From assembly GCA_046727175.1 (NCBI GenBank), contig JBKPCD010000038.1, positions 1 through 28,914 on the forward strand: DNA of 28,914 bases. The letters run 5' to 3'. Numbering within the stretch: the stretch's first letter is position 1; every line of letters begins with the position of its first letter. Below the pieces are notes generated by a model. It saw only the letters and a list, made by a program, of their open reading frames with translations, was not told the DNA's origin and did not search any database. Shown here in pieces: positions 8,169-15,472 of the stretch. The translations under genes and the position numbers were made by a program. This DNA comes from JBKPCD01 sp046727175. Lineage in GTDB: Bacteria; Acidobacteriota; Vicinamibacteria; Vicinamibacterales; 2-12-FULL-66-21.

Positions 8169-9755
8169 ATGCGCCCATCAGCCGACTGGCCGACTCTGTT
8201 CGTCCCGAAACACCGCGGTACCTCCATCGTCGATCGCGCGACCACGGGGTTTCCGCCAGACCTGCTGAATCGCGCCGCCACTCGCCTGCAGATTCTCGCG
8301 TGGCTCTACGCTTTCACATTCTTCATGGCGGCGTTCTTTCCGTCGCTCCTCACTCCCAGCAGACGGCGGACCCTCTTCGAGCACGCGGTGAACTGGGCGC
8401 CGGGAGTCATTTCAATCACGGTGGCGCTGTCGGTGGCGCTGGCCATCCGCCTGGCCAAGTTGCGGCCTGCGGCGGTCACGTTTCTCGCGCTGGTGTTCGA
8501 AGTGGTCAGCAGCTCTGGCATCGCGGCAGCCGAGTTTCTCCAGCCACGGGGACTGAACGTCGGTCCGTCCTGGATCGGTCTGTCCTGGGTCTCAGTGTGG
8601 GTGTTGCTCTTCAATGTGGCCGTGCCGACCGTGCCTCGCTACGCCGTGATCGCTGCGGTTGTCTCTGTCACGTCGGTTCCGGCAATGGTGCTGCTGTCGA
8701 TCTCGGTGTTCCCGCCGGTGCCGCGGCCAGACGGCTTGATGATCTTCTGGGCGTTTGGGTTCCCGTACATGCTGGTCGTGATCATGGCCTATGTCGGCGC
8801 TCGTGTCGTCTACAGCTTGGGCACCGAGGTTACGCGCGCTCGCGAGCTGGGAAGCTACCGGCTCGAGGATCGATTGGGTGAAGGGGGCATGGGCGAAGTC
8901 TGGAGGGCGAGCCACCGCCTGCTCGCGCGGCCGGCGGCGATCAAACTGATCCGCTCGTCAGCGCCAGGAATGGCCGCCGACTACTTGGACGACATACGGC
9001 AACGATTCGAGCGGGAAGCGCAGGTGATCGCACAACTCCGATCGCCCCACACCGTGACGCTGTTCGACTTCGGCATCGCTGAGGACGGCTCGTTCTATTA
9101 CGTGATGGAACTGCTCGACGGGCTCGATGCCGATGCACTGATCAAACGCTTCGGCCCGATACCCGCCGAACGGGTCGTCTACATTCTCAAACAGATGTGC
9201 CATTCGCTGTCCGAGGCACAATCGTGCGGCCTCGTGCATCGCGACATCAAGCCCGCAAACATCTTCCTGTCCCGGTATGGGGAGGATCACGACTTCGTGA
9301 AAGTCCTCGACTTCGGGCTCGCGAAGGTCGTGCATGAAACGTCGTCGGAGACCCGGGCAGCCATCACCGTCCGCAACGTGATCCAGGGTACGCCCGCGTT
9401 CATCGCACCGGAACAAGTATTGGGCGGCGCAGATGTGGACGCACGTGCCGACATCTACTCGACTGGCTGCGTGGCCTATTGGCTGCTGACCGGTCAGCTC
9501 GTGTTCACCGCCGACACGGCGATGAAGACGCTGCTGGCGCATGCGCATACGACGCCGGAACCGCCGTCCTCGAGAACCACGATCGCGATTCCACCGGCCC
9601 TCGATGCGCTGGTGCTCTCGTGCCTCGCCAAAGATCGCGAACATCGGCCGAAGTCGGCCCGGGATCTGCTCCAGCGACTCGACGCGATCGCACTCCAGCA
9701 ACCCTGGACTGACGCGCGCGCCCGAGAGTGGTGGACCGTGCATCTGCCACGCTAG
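8169..9755 (+). CDS. Six-helix membrane Ser/Thr protein kinase
   Basis: This 528-residue protein has about six predicted membrane helices in residues 38-220 (for example FTFFMAAFFPSLL, GVISITVALSVALAI, FWAFGFPYMLVVIMAYVGA). A Hanks-type kinase domain fills about residues 228-510. Key kinase residues are present: glycine loop GEGGMGEV (from 237), lysine in AIKLI (259), HRDIKPAN with catalytic Asp 359, DFG from 381 and APEQ near 413. It should be active and membrane-bound with the kinase in the cytosol. The helices come before the kinase, opposite to the PknB layout of kinase, helix and extracellular sensor. The stop codon TAG (9753-9755) lies inside the left terminal repeat of the following MITE-like element, so the native tail may have been a little longer. 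Confidence 0.92.
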   Translation: MRPSADWPTLFVPKHRGTSIVDRATTGFPPDLLNRAATRLQILAWLYAFTFFMAAFFPSLLTPSRRRTLFEHAVNWAPGVISITVALSVALAIRLAKLRPAAVTFLALVFEVVSSSGIAAAEFLQPRGLNVGPSWIGLSWVSVWVLLFNVAVPTVPRYAVIAAVVSVTSVPAMVLLSISVFPPVPRPDGLMIFWAFGFPYMLVVIMAYVGARVVYSLGTEVTRARELGSYRLEDRLGEGGMGEVWRASHRLLARPAAIKLIRSSAPGMAADYLDDIRQRFEREAQVIAQLRSPHTVTLFDFGIAEDGSFYYVMELLDGLDADALIKRFGPIPAERVVYILKQMCHSLSEAQSCGLVHRDIKPANIFLSRYGEDHDFVKVLDFGLAKVVHETSSETRAAITVRNVIQGTPAFIAPEQVLGGADVDARADIYSTGCVAYWLLTGQLVFTADTAMKTLLAHAHTTPEPPSSRTTIAIPPALDALVLSCLAKDREHRPKSARDLLQRLDAIALQQPWTDARAREWWTVHLPR

Positions 9756-9919
9756 TCCCCTGGAACCGTGATGACTTGCACAAGTCCCGGAGCGCGGCGC
9801 CCGCATGGCAAGGCGCGAAGAGCGAGTTTATTGGGCATAAGTGAGCGATGAGCAACGCAGCCAGGCGGGGATGCCCCGCCCGGGAATTGTGTGAGTCATC
9901 ACGGTTCCAGGGGACTAGC
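9751..9919. mobile_element. MITE-like element with 26-bp perfect terminal inverted repeats
   Basis: The left end 9751-9776 is the exact reverse complement of the right end 9894-9919; the repeat begins GCTAGTCCCCTGGAACCG. Homology continues inward about 14 bases with three mismatches (9777-9790 against 9880-9893), giving arms of ~40 bp. The interior (~90 bp) has no coding capacity. It holds a GGCGGGG-ATG-CCCCGCC hairpin (9864-9880). Each end carries a TA dinucleotide (9753-9754 and 9916-9917), which could be a target duplication of the IS630/Tc1-mariner type. The size, long perfect ends and lack of a gene fit a non-autonomous miniature transposon or a large palindromic repeat. It provides the stop codon of the upstream kinase. 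Confidence 0.75.
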
Positions 9920-9939
9920 CGGTCGGACGACGTTCCGCG

Positions 9940-10090
9940 AGACGAAGCCATTCGACCGGCGCGACGCGCCGGCGATCCTCGACAAGCTTGACGACAACGT
10001 CGAGTGGGAAACGCAGGCTCAAGTCTCCGGTGTGCCGTGGTTTCAGTCGAGCCCGCGGCAAAGCTACGACAACTCAGCGCCGCTTCGATA
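9940..10090 (+). pseudogene. SnoaL-like/NTF2-fold protein fragment
   Basis: Just right of the MITE-like element one frame reads FDRRDAPAILDKLDDNVEWE followed by SGVPWFQ. This strongly resembles the N-terminal region of SnoaL-like polyketide-cyclase-related proteins (AILDxLxDDVEW...VPW). A one-base frame change then gives RGKATTTQRRFDT, which resembles the next conserved segment (RGKxxxxxFF). Similarity stops where the oppositely oriented chrB begins. There is no start codon with a ribosome site and at most ~50 residues of a ~130-residue family, so this is a remnant. Confidence 0.5.
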
Positions 10091-11123
10091 CCCGACGAGC
10101 CGCCCTCGTCCGCGAGTCGCGCTTCGACGGCTTGCCCGACCTTGACGATCCCGTTCCTACGACTGGAACAAGCGACTGATACAGCGCTTCGAACATGTCG
10201 GTGCCCGAACGCAGCAGCGCCTCGTCGTCGTGTTGAGCCTGTCGAAATCCCTCGACAAGGCGCCCGATCGTCGCCGTCTCCGGCTCGCCGTACGTCGTTG
10301 CTTTCAAGTCGAGGTCGTGCACGATCCGACCGATGTGTCGAACGGCCGGATCGTTGATGCGGAAGCGCTCGCAGAACGTTTCGAACGTGCAGTGGGTTCC
10401 ATGGTGGCCGAATTCCGCTTCGAACGTGTCGAACGGGATCGCGTTCGGCGTTTTCGCGGGATCGGCAAAGACGAACGTGGCGTCGGGGTCGATGAAGCGC
10501 CGAATCAGCCAGGCTGACGACATGCGGTCGACGCCAGGCCTCGGCCGCGTCAGCCAGACCTTGCCGCGATAGTCTGCGATGTCTGCGCGCGCATTCGTGG
10601 ATGCCATCGTGCGTGTCTTCCCTGTACGCTGGTCGAGCGTGATCAACAGCGCTTCGACCTCCTCACGCTCTGGCGCGACGAAGAAGTCGCGCCGCACCGT
10701 CTCTTCGAACCGTTCGTGCAGCCGCCGCAGCCCTTGCGTGAGCGCTCGGCGCGTGGTGCGCGCGTTTCCCGCGGACGCTTTCTTGAGCATCTGTGATGCG
10801 GCGGCTGCGAGCGCCTGGAAGTCCCGGCTACGGGTGGCACGAAACGCACGCACGATTTCGTCCGTTGTCGCCTGATCCGGCGCGCGCGCGCCGAGCACCA
10901 TCGCCTCGCCGCCACTGGCGACGATTTCGCGCTTGATCCATTCGAAGTCCTCGCGGGACTCCGGGGAGTGAGGCAGCGCGTACCCGGAGTTCTTCAGTAA
11001 AACCGCACCGATCCGCTGCAGCCTCCGCCAGGCTTGCACACGCGCGTGCGTGTGTTTGGCCGGAAGGAAGAACAGGAGCAGCAGCCACTCGGTACCTCGC
11101 TCCACGGGTGTCGTAACAGACAT
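10074..11123 (-). CDS. chrB: Chromate resistance protein ChrB
   Basis: This 349-residue protein matches the ChrB layout. An N-terminal ChrB_N region spans about residues 1-150 (TEWLLLLFFLPAKHTHARVQ, AVLLKNSGYALPHS). A C-terminal chromate-resistance domain spans about 175-325 (WLTRPRPGVDRMSSAWLIRR, FIDPDATFVFAD, HHGTHCTFETFCERF, then HDLDLKATTYGEPE). ChrB proteins are described as chromate-sensing regulators or accessory factors for the chromate exporter ChrA. No chrA is present in this window, so the protein may act alone, on a distant chrA or on another stress. The last ~20 residues are a basic tail (RSGKPSKRDSRTRAARRVSK). The start at 11123 sits in an AT-rich intergenic region with repeated GTTATG. 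Confidence 0.85.
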   Translation of the reverse strand: MSVTTPVERGTEWLLLLFFLPAKHTHARVQAWRRLQRIGAVLLKNSGYALPHSPESREDFEWIKREIVASGGEAMVLGARAPDQATTDEIVRAFRATRSRDFQALAAAASQMLKKASAGNARTTRRALTQGLRRLHERFEETVRRDFFVAPEREEVEALLITLDQRTGKTRTMASTNARADIADYRGKVWLTRPRPGVDRMSSAWLIRRFIDPDATFVFADPAKTPNAIPFDTFEAEFGHHGTHCTFETFCERFRINDPAVRHIGRIVHDLDLKATTYGEPETATIGRLVEGFRQAQHDDEALLRSGTDMFEALYQSLVPVVGTGSSRSGKPSKRDSRTRAARRVSKRR

Positions 11124-11160
11124 AACTTGTTGACGTAATATTCATAACATAGTTAATATC
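11121..11160. promoter_or_regulatory. AT-rich divergent promoter region between chrB and ADOP relic
   Basis: CATAAC occurs at 11121-11126 and 11143-11148, a 22-bp spacing or about two helix turns, with similar flanks. On the plus strand TTGACG (11130-11135) is followed after 18 bp by TAATAT (11154-11159), a plausible promoter reading toward the pseudogene. The repeats lie directly against the chrB start codon and could be regulator sites. Only the sequence pattern supports this. Confidence 0.35.
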
Positions 11161-11166
11161 CACCGG

Positions 11167-11510
11167 ATGCGATTTCTTCGTTACTGGCGCGGGCACCTGT
11201 TCCTTGCGCTCACCGTCGTCCTGACCGCTGCGCTCGGGGTTGCCGCGCGACGGCCGTGTACGCCGTGGTCGACGCGGTAATTGTCCGAGCCCTTCCCGTT
11301 TACGATCCGGCGCAGCTGGTCTGGATGTGGAATGCGCGGGTCGAGCGGGACCGCGCGCCGTTCTCCGCGCTCGATTTGGCTGACGCGAGTCGACGAGGCG
11401 CGTGGCGATCATCAGCCGCGCGTTCGCGGAACGGCACTGGCCGCAGGGGTCGCCGATCGGCGGACACGTGATCGTGGGATCGGATCAGAATGAGTTCGGT
11501 GGATCGGCGG
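11167..11510 (+). pseudogene. ADOP-type permease, internally deleted relic
   Basis: The beginning reads MRFLRYWRGHLFLALTVVLT then AALGVAAR, the first membrane helix of an ADOP permease. A frameshift near 11250 is followed by YAVVDAVIVRALPVYDPAQL and VWMWNARVERDRAPFSALDL. The next stretch (from about 11402, another frame) jumps to VAIISRAFAERHWPQGSPIG and GHVIVGSDQNEF, which belongs ~500 residues later in the family (compare AIVNTRFAQVHFPKEDPIGR in the intact gene at 5526). The central part and both FtsX domains are therefore lost. The relic ends against the 3' end of the glycosyltransferase gene. Confidence 0.7.
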
Positions 11511-12714
11511 TTATCAAGCGCTGGGCGGCGATCTGTGCGCCGTCGCTGCGCATCGCTTTGGCAAGGGATTGCGCACGGGCAGCCACATCGGCCAGCAGAG
11601 TGCGCTCGAGAGCGCTCCTCAGCGAGTTGGTAGTTGGTGTGCCGGGTGCGTGCGCGGTTCCGATGCCAAGGTGGTGGATTCGTTGTGCCCAGTAGTGCTG
11701 GTCGTACATCTGGGGGATGACGACTTGAGGCGTGCCGGCGAGCGCCGCTGTGGTTGTGGTGCCCGCGCCGCCGTGGTGGACGACGGCTGCGACGCGTTTG
11801 AACAGCGCCTGCTGGTTGACCTCGCCGATGACCAGGCAGTTAGGTTCATTGTCCGCGAGCGACAGGTCGGCCCACCCACGGGACACGATCGCACGGCGCC
11901 CGAGTGCGCGTGCCGTTTGGACCATCACCTGGCTGATGTCTTGCGGCGCGCGCATGCTGCCCAAGCCGAAGTAGACGGGCGGTTCGCCGGTCTGGAGGAA
12001 GGTCTCCAGCTCCGGGGCGAGTGGACGGTCATCCGGCAGGATCCAGGCGCCCGTCTGAAACACCGCCTGGTCTCCGGGATCGGGCCAGGGCGCCAACATC
12101 GGGTCGGCGGCCAGCCAGGGCCGGTCGGTGAAGATGTGGCTGCGTACGTCGCTGACCGGGGGCAGGCCGAGCGATGCCCGTTGGGAGTTGAGGATGGCAC
12201 TCCACGAGTCGTTCCAGCGTCGTGCGTCCTGCGCCCAGAGCTCGCCGTTGTTGGCCGTTGCGGGGGCCGGTGTCTCTCCCAGCATGCGCAATGGAATTGG
12301 CGCATGGTGTGGCGATGGGAGAACCGTCGGGCAGTAGGCGGCGAAGATGTACGCGATCCCCGTCCGCTCCGCCACCGAGTGAGCAGCGATCTGCAGGGCC
12401 GTCGCTCCCACGACGACGTCGCAGCCTCGTGCTGCCGCCGCGATCGTCTCAAACTGGGAGGCGACCGTGGCTTCCCTCATCCGACGCAGCTGCTCGGGCG
12501 GGAGTGAAGCCGGCGCGGCCGGTAGGCTGGCGGCCGCTTTGCGCACCTCCGGGCCGATCGATGTGACGGGGAGGTCGAGGCCATCGATCCAGTCTTTGAA
12601 GTCGGGCGGCACGCACAGCCGGACCTCCTGACCGAGCGCCTTCAGCTCCACCGCCAGCGCGACCAGCGGCTGGACATCACCCCGTGATCCAATTGTCGAC
12701 AGCAGTACGCGCAT
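11485..12714 (-). CDS. GT1-family (UGT/GtfB-like) glycosyltransferase
   Basis: This 409-residue enzyme has the two-Rossmann GT-B architecture. The N-terminal acceptor domain starts MRVLLSTIGSRGDVQPLVAL, the classic motif of macrolide/sterol/glycopeptide glycosyltransferases. The C-terminal nucleotide-sugar domain contains PPVYFGLGSM and the donor-binding signature HHGGAGTTTTAALAGTPQVV, then PQMYDQHYWAQRI (about residues 313-345). It would move a sugar from an NDP-sugar to a small hydrophobic acceptor in the cytosol. The acceptor is unknown, and no polyketide or peptide synthase is nearby. The stop lies inside the end of the ADOP relic region. Flanking remnants suggest it sits in a rearranged segment. 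Confidence 0.92.
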   Translation of the reverse strand: MRVLLSTIGSRGDVQPLVALAVELKALGQEVRLCVPPDFKDWIDGLDLPVTSIGPEVRKAAASLPAAPASLPPEQLRRMREATVASQFETIAAAARGCDVVVGATALQIAAHSVAERTGIAYIFAAYCPTVLPSPHHAPIPLRMLGETPAPATANNGELWAQDARRWNDSWSAILNSQRASLGLPPVSDVRSHIFTDRPWLAADPMLAPWPDPGDQAVFQTGAWILPDDRPLAPELETFLQTGEPPVYFGLGSMRAPQDISQVMVQTARALGRRAIVSRGWADLSLADNEPNCLVIGEVNQQALFKRVAAVVHHGGAGTTTTAALAGTPQVVIPQMYDQHYWAQRIHHLGIGTAHAPGTPTTNSLRSALERTLLADVAARAQSLAKAMRSDGAQIAAQRLITADPPNSF

Positions 12715-12821
12715 CGGAGTAGGTAATCAGACGTTCATCGATGAAATGACTTCGTACCGACGGTCCGTTTTCCTGACGATCGCATCTGCAACGATTCTCT
12801 GTCCGCGCGCTCCCGCAGCTG

Positions 12822-12897
12822 ACTCTTAATTCTTTCATTGACATTGCGACCTCGGCGATGCTACCGTCAACCACGAACTCTTAAATTATTAAGAGTT
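12822..12897. promoter_or_regulatory. Promoter and AT-rich palindromic operator
   Basis: AACTCTTAA (12876-12884) and its complement TTAAGAGTT (12889-12897) flank ATTA and end at the base before ATG 12898. A third copy, ACTCTTAA, lies 55 bp upstream at 12822-12829. Between them TTGACA (12838-12843) and TACCGT (12862-12867, 18-bp spacing) form a possible sigma-70-type promoter, which would place the palindrome at the transcription start. The repeated half-site suggests a repressor or activator site that could also affect the divergent glycosyltransferase gene. Confidence 0.5.
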
Positions 12898-14004
12898 ATG
12901 CTCGCGATGGCGAACAGGTCGTGTCGGTCGTCCGATGCGTTCATCTTCAGAGTGGTGGCGCAGGTCCTGCTGCCTTTACTCGCCGCGGGTCGGGTGCTCT
13001 CCGCGGCGCAGTCGACCACACAGGACGAACCGCGAGCATTCCTTTCCGCTGCCGTGAACCTCACGAATGACGAGATCTCGCGAATCGCCGCCGGCCACGT
13101 GTTTGCCCGCACCATCGACGCGAGCGACAAGCGCGAGGTCGCAACCGTCGGCATCGTCCGCATCGCGATCACACCGGCATTCTACGTGGAGCGCCTCCTG
13201 GACATCGCGAACTTCAAACGCGACGACGCGGTCCTCCAGATCGGAACTTTCGGGAATCCACCCGATGCCAGAGACGTTGCGGCGCTCACTCTCGACGATT
13301 CGGATATCCGGAGCCTTCGCGGATGCCGCGTGGGGAACTGTGGTGTCCAGTTGTCTGCCGAAGCGATCCAACGATTCCGGCGCGATGTCGATTGGAACCG
13401 GGCGGACGCGCCGCGGCAGGCGAACGCCCTCATGCGCGAAATGCTCGTCGAGTACGTCGCCAAGTACCGCAAGTCCGGGGTCGCGGCCTATATGTCGTAC
13501 GCAGATCAATCCGAACCCATAGACCTCGCGCGCGAATTCGTTGCGCTCGCCGACTCAGATTCCGGCGGCTTGCGCTGGTTCCCCAATCTGCATCGTCACC
13601 TGTTCGATTACCCGGTCAACGAGAAAGCGGACTTCACCGATCTGCTGTATTGGTCGAAGGAAAGGATCGCTCACAAGGGTGTGGTGAGCGTCACGCATCT
13701 CGCGATCTCACGAACTGCAGGTGAGTCACCTGCGGAGTACGCCATCGCATCGAAGCATCTCTATGGCACCCACTATTTCGACGCTTCGCTGGGACTCACC
13801 ATTCTCCTGCGCGACCGCTCGACGTCCGCATCCGCCATGTACCTCGTGTATGTGAATCGTTCCCGGCTCGACGTGTTCAACGGACTGTTCGGCAGCATCA
13901 CACGAAAAATCGTGAGCTCGAGGGCCCGCTCGACCGTCTCAGACCAGCTCGCGCGCCTGCAGCGAACATTGGAGCGTCAGTTCGCGGACAGCCAGGCGCA
14001 ATGA
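12898..14004 (+). CDS. Secreted protein of unknown function
   Basis: This encodes 368 residues with a signal peptide-like start: basic N-terminus, hydrophobic FIFRVVAQVLLPLLAAG, then a likely cleavage near LSAAQ. The mature part has recognisable conserved blocks but no known catalytic motif. These are NLTNDEISRIAAGHVFARTI, a hydrophobic-plus-charged segment LQIGTFGNPPDARDVAALTL, a Cys pair in RGCRVGNCGVQLSAEAI, then LLYWSKERIAHKGVVSVTHL and ASKHLYGTHYFDASLGL. The two close Cys may form a disulphide. I believe similar uncharacterised proteins occur in Acidobacteriota, from memory of the pattern only. The frame is open back to TTG 12838, but that overlaps the likely promoter. ATG 12898, or ATG 12907 with AAGAG upstream, fits better. 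Confidence 0.75.
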   Translation: MLAMANRSCRSSDAFIFRVVAQVLLPLLAAGRVLSAAQSTTQDEPRAFLSAAVNLTNDEISRIAAGHVFARTIDASDKREVATVGIVRIAITPAFYVERLLDIANFKRDDAVLQIGTFGNPPDARDVAALTLDDSDIRSLRGCRVGNCGVQLSAEAIQRFRRDVDWNRADAPRQANALMREMLVEYVAKYRKSGVAAYMSYADQSEPIDLAREFVALADSDSGGLRWFPNLHRHLFDYPVNEKADFTDLLYWSKERIAHKGVVSVTHLAISRTAGESPAEYAIASKHLYGTHYFDASLGLTILLRDRSTSASAMYLVYVNRSRLDVFNGLFGSITRKIVSSRARSTVSDQLARLQRTLERQFADSQAQ

Positions 14005-14099
14005 AGGAGCGGCTGACGGGGAACAGGCGTCGAGCCAAGCGGGGAGCCAACGCGTTCTTCTTCGGCAGCCCGGAGGGCGAATACCACGAAGCGCGATGA
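14001..14099 (+). CDS. Possible 32-residue ORF overlapping the preceding stop
   Basis: ATG 14001 overlaps the TGA of the secreted-protein gene (ATGA), the arrangement seen in translational coupling. It reads MKERLTGNRRRAKRGANAFF then FGSPEGEYHEAR and stops. It has a basic first half and an FFFG core. It could be a real small protein, a gene remnant or chance; nothing else supports it. The remaining gap to 14277 shows only a short CGCCG/CGGCG inverted repeat and a direct repeat of GTCACA (around 14211 and 14223). Confidence 0.2.
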   Translation: MKERLTGNRRRAKRGANAFFFGSPEGEYHEAR

Positions 14100-14277
14100 A
14101 GATGACGAGAATCTGTGATTTACGCGCTTGAAGTCAAAACGATGCGACCGTGATACTTGGCCGTAACTGATGAACGATCGCCGTGGTTTAGCGGCGTTAT
14201 GTCACAACGTACGTCACAGTTCAACGGCAGGGACAAGTGCCACACTTTGCTCTTCCACTCTCATGCTGCCGGACGCT

Positions 14278-15030
14278 TCACTGGACGCCCTGCTTCTTCG
14301 CCAGGAAATACAGCGTCGTAAACGGCGTTCCTTCCTCCTCCAGGCTGAACCCGTGCTCTCGGAGCAGTGCGCGCCATGGTTCCGGATCCTGCGACGGGTG
14401 GTGTGCGAGCAGAGGTGAGACGAGCCATGTTCTCCAGTCGACGTGGATGATCATCAGCAGGAACTCGCCGCCCGGCTTGAGTACCCGCGCGACTTCGGCA
14501 ATCGCCTTCGGGCGTTCGGCTCGCCGCAGATGATCGATCGCGTAGGAGCTGACCACGGCGTCGAACTCGCCGTCGCCGAACGGCAGCTCCCGCATGTCGC
14601 CAACGCGGGCGGCTGCGCGCTCGGCGACGCCGGCAATCCGCGCGTTCCGCATGAATCGCTCCGGTGTGTTCTCGTCGATGCCCCAGTAGCCGCTGTAGAT
14701 GTCGACGCCCACCGCGGTGGTGTGCGGCCTGGCGAGGAGCACGCCAATGGCCGCGCGCCCTGAGCCGGCGCCGACATCGAGGATGTGTCCGGATCCGGAT
14801 GTCAGGAAGCGCTCGCTTGGCAGCGGCATCGGGCGATTGAGCATCGCGTTGAGGATCACGACCGCCGCGGCGGCCCACACGGCCACGACGGCCGTCGGGA
14901 TGATCACCCAGCGCGACCAGGACCGCCACACGGCAACCGCTGCGACACCGCCCGCAAGGATCAGCGGGACGACCATCGCGTAGCGCACTGACCAGCTATA
15001 CCCGAAATCGTAGGTGAGGAAATCGAACAT
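14278..15030 (-). CDS. Membrane-anchored class I SAM-dependent methyltransferase
   Basis: This 250-residue protein has two predicted membrane helices at about residues 18-34 (MVVPLILAGGVAAVAVW) and 42-62 (IIPTAVVAVWAAAAVVIL). A cytosolic methyltransferase domain follows. SAM-binding motif I is ILDVGAGSGRAAIGVL, the acidic strand is GVDIYSGYWGID, and the later motif is GEFDAVVSSYAIDHL followed by EVARVLKPGGEFLLMII. The C-terminal DWRTWLVSPLL and the ending FFLA-like TLYFLAKKQG fit the family of methyltransferase domain proteins with unknown acceptors. The membrane anchor suggests a lipid, quinone or envelope substrate. No operon partner: the next gene on this strand is 440 bp upstream and ends in a hairpin. 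Confidence 0.88.
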   Translation of the reverse strand: MFDFLTYDFGYSWSVRYAMVVPLILAGGVAAVAVWRSWSRWVIIPTAVVAVWAAAAVVILNAMLNRPMPLPSERFLTSGSGHILDVGAGSGRAAIGVLLARPHTTAVGVDIYSGYWGIDENTPERFMRNARIAGVAERAAARVGDMRELPFGDGEFDAVVSSYAIDHLRRAERPKAIAEVARVLKPGGEFLLMIIHVDWRTWLVSPLLAHHPSQDPEPWRALLREHGFSLEEEGTPFTTLYFLAKKQGVQ

Positions 15031-15185
15031 GCCGGAACGATACCATTTGCGCCTGAACCGGTCCTGAACGGTACTCCGTTACTATTTTCCGAGCAATTTG
15101 CCGCGTTCGAAAATTTGTGTGGCGCTTTTGTGGCCACGCGTCGGTGCTCACGGCGAGCGATGGCAACGAGGCGTAGAATCTGATC

Positions 15186-15404
15186 GTGGAACGCCTCACG
15201 CGCGATCGCATCACCGACATTCTGCGAGAGCTTCCTGCGGACGCAACTCTCGATGACGCGATCGAGAAGCTCGTGTGGTCAGATCGAGATCGTAAGCAGC
15301 CTGCAGATTCATCCAGAAGTATACTTGGTCGTCAGCTTCACCCCCCGCACGTACGGGTCGACGTGACCGGATACTGCGCACTCGCGTGCGGGGTCCGGCT
15401 GTGA
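15186..15404 (+). pseudogene. Truncated antitoxin-like ORF
   Basis: From GTG 15186 the first ~32 residues read ERLTRDRITDILRELPADAT then LDDAIEKLVW. They resemble the N-terminal helix-turn of small antitoxins usually paired with RelE/ParE toxins (pattern LPxDATxxDAIERL). In those proteins the next part is a hydrophilic helix with a conserved Glu-Glu-Val segment. Here the remainder (RDRKQPADSSRSILGRQLHP...) shows no similarity, and no toxin gene follows. I read it as a decayed antitoxin; an independent 72-residue protein remains possible. TAGAAT at 15174-15179 could be a -10 box but would sit unusually close to the start. Confidence 0.4.
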
Positions 15405-15452
15405 TGCCGTCGCACCCGCGTGTCTCACATCTTCAGACTCGAGATTCGCAAG

Positions 15453-15467
15453 GCTGCGCGTCGCAGC
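15453..15467 (-). terminator. Hairpin just after the DegT stop codon
   Basis: GCTGCG-CGT-CGCAGC lies five bases beyond the stop of the last operon gene. There is no T-tract on the minus strand, so it may serve as a Rho-assisted end or 3' stabiliser. Confidence 0.3.
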
Positions 15468-15472
15468 GGTAG

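Noticed and set aside
7580..8881. 433-codon plus-strand frame bridging permease and kinase
   Set aside because: Out of frame with both real genes; Arg-rich shadow.
10228..10255. GAGCCTGTCGAAAT followed by CCTCGACAAGG, like the widespread TTCGACAGGCTCA palindromic repeat
   Set aside because: It lies in frame inside chrB, where the encoded EGFRQAQHDDE fits the family with no sign of an insertion.
15309..15390. Minus-strand peptide DPYVRGVKLTTKYTSG considered as a receptor fragment
   Set aside because: Too short, without other supporting motifs.
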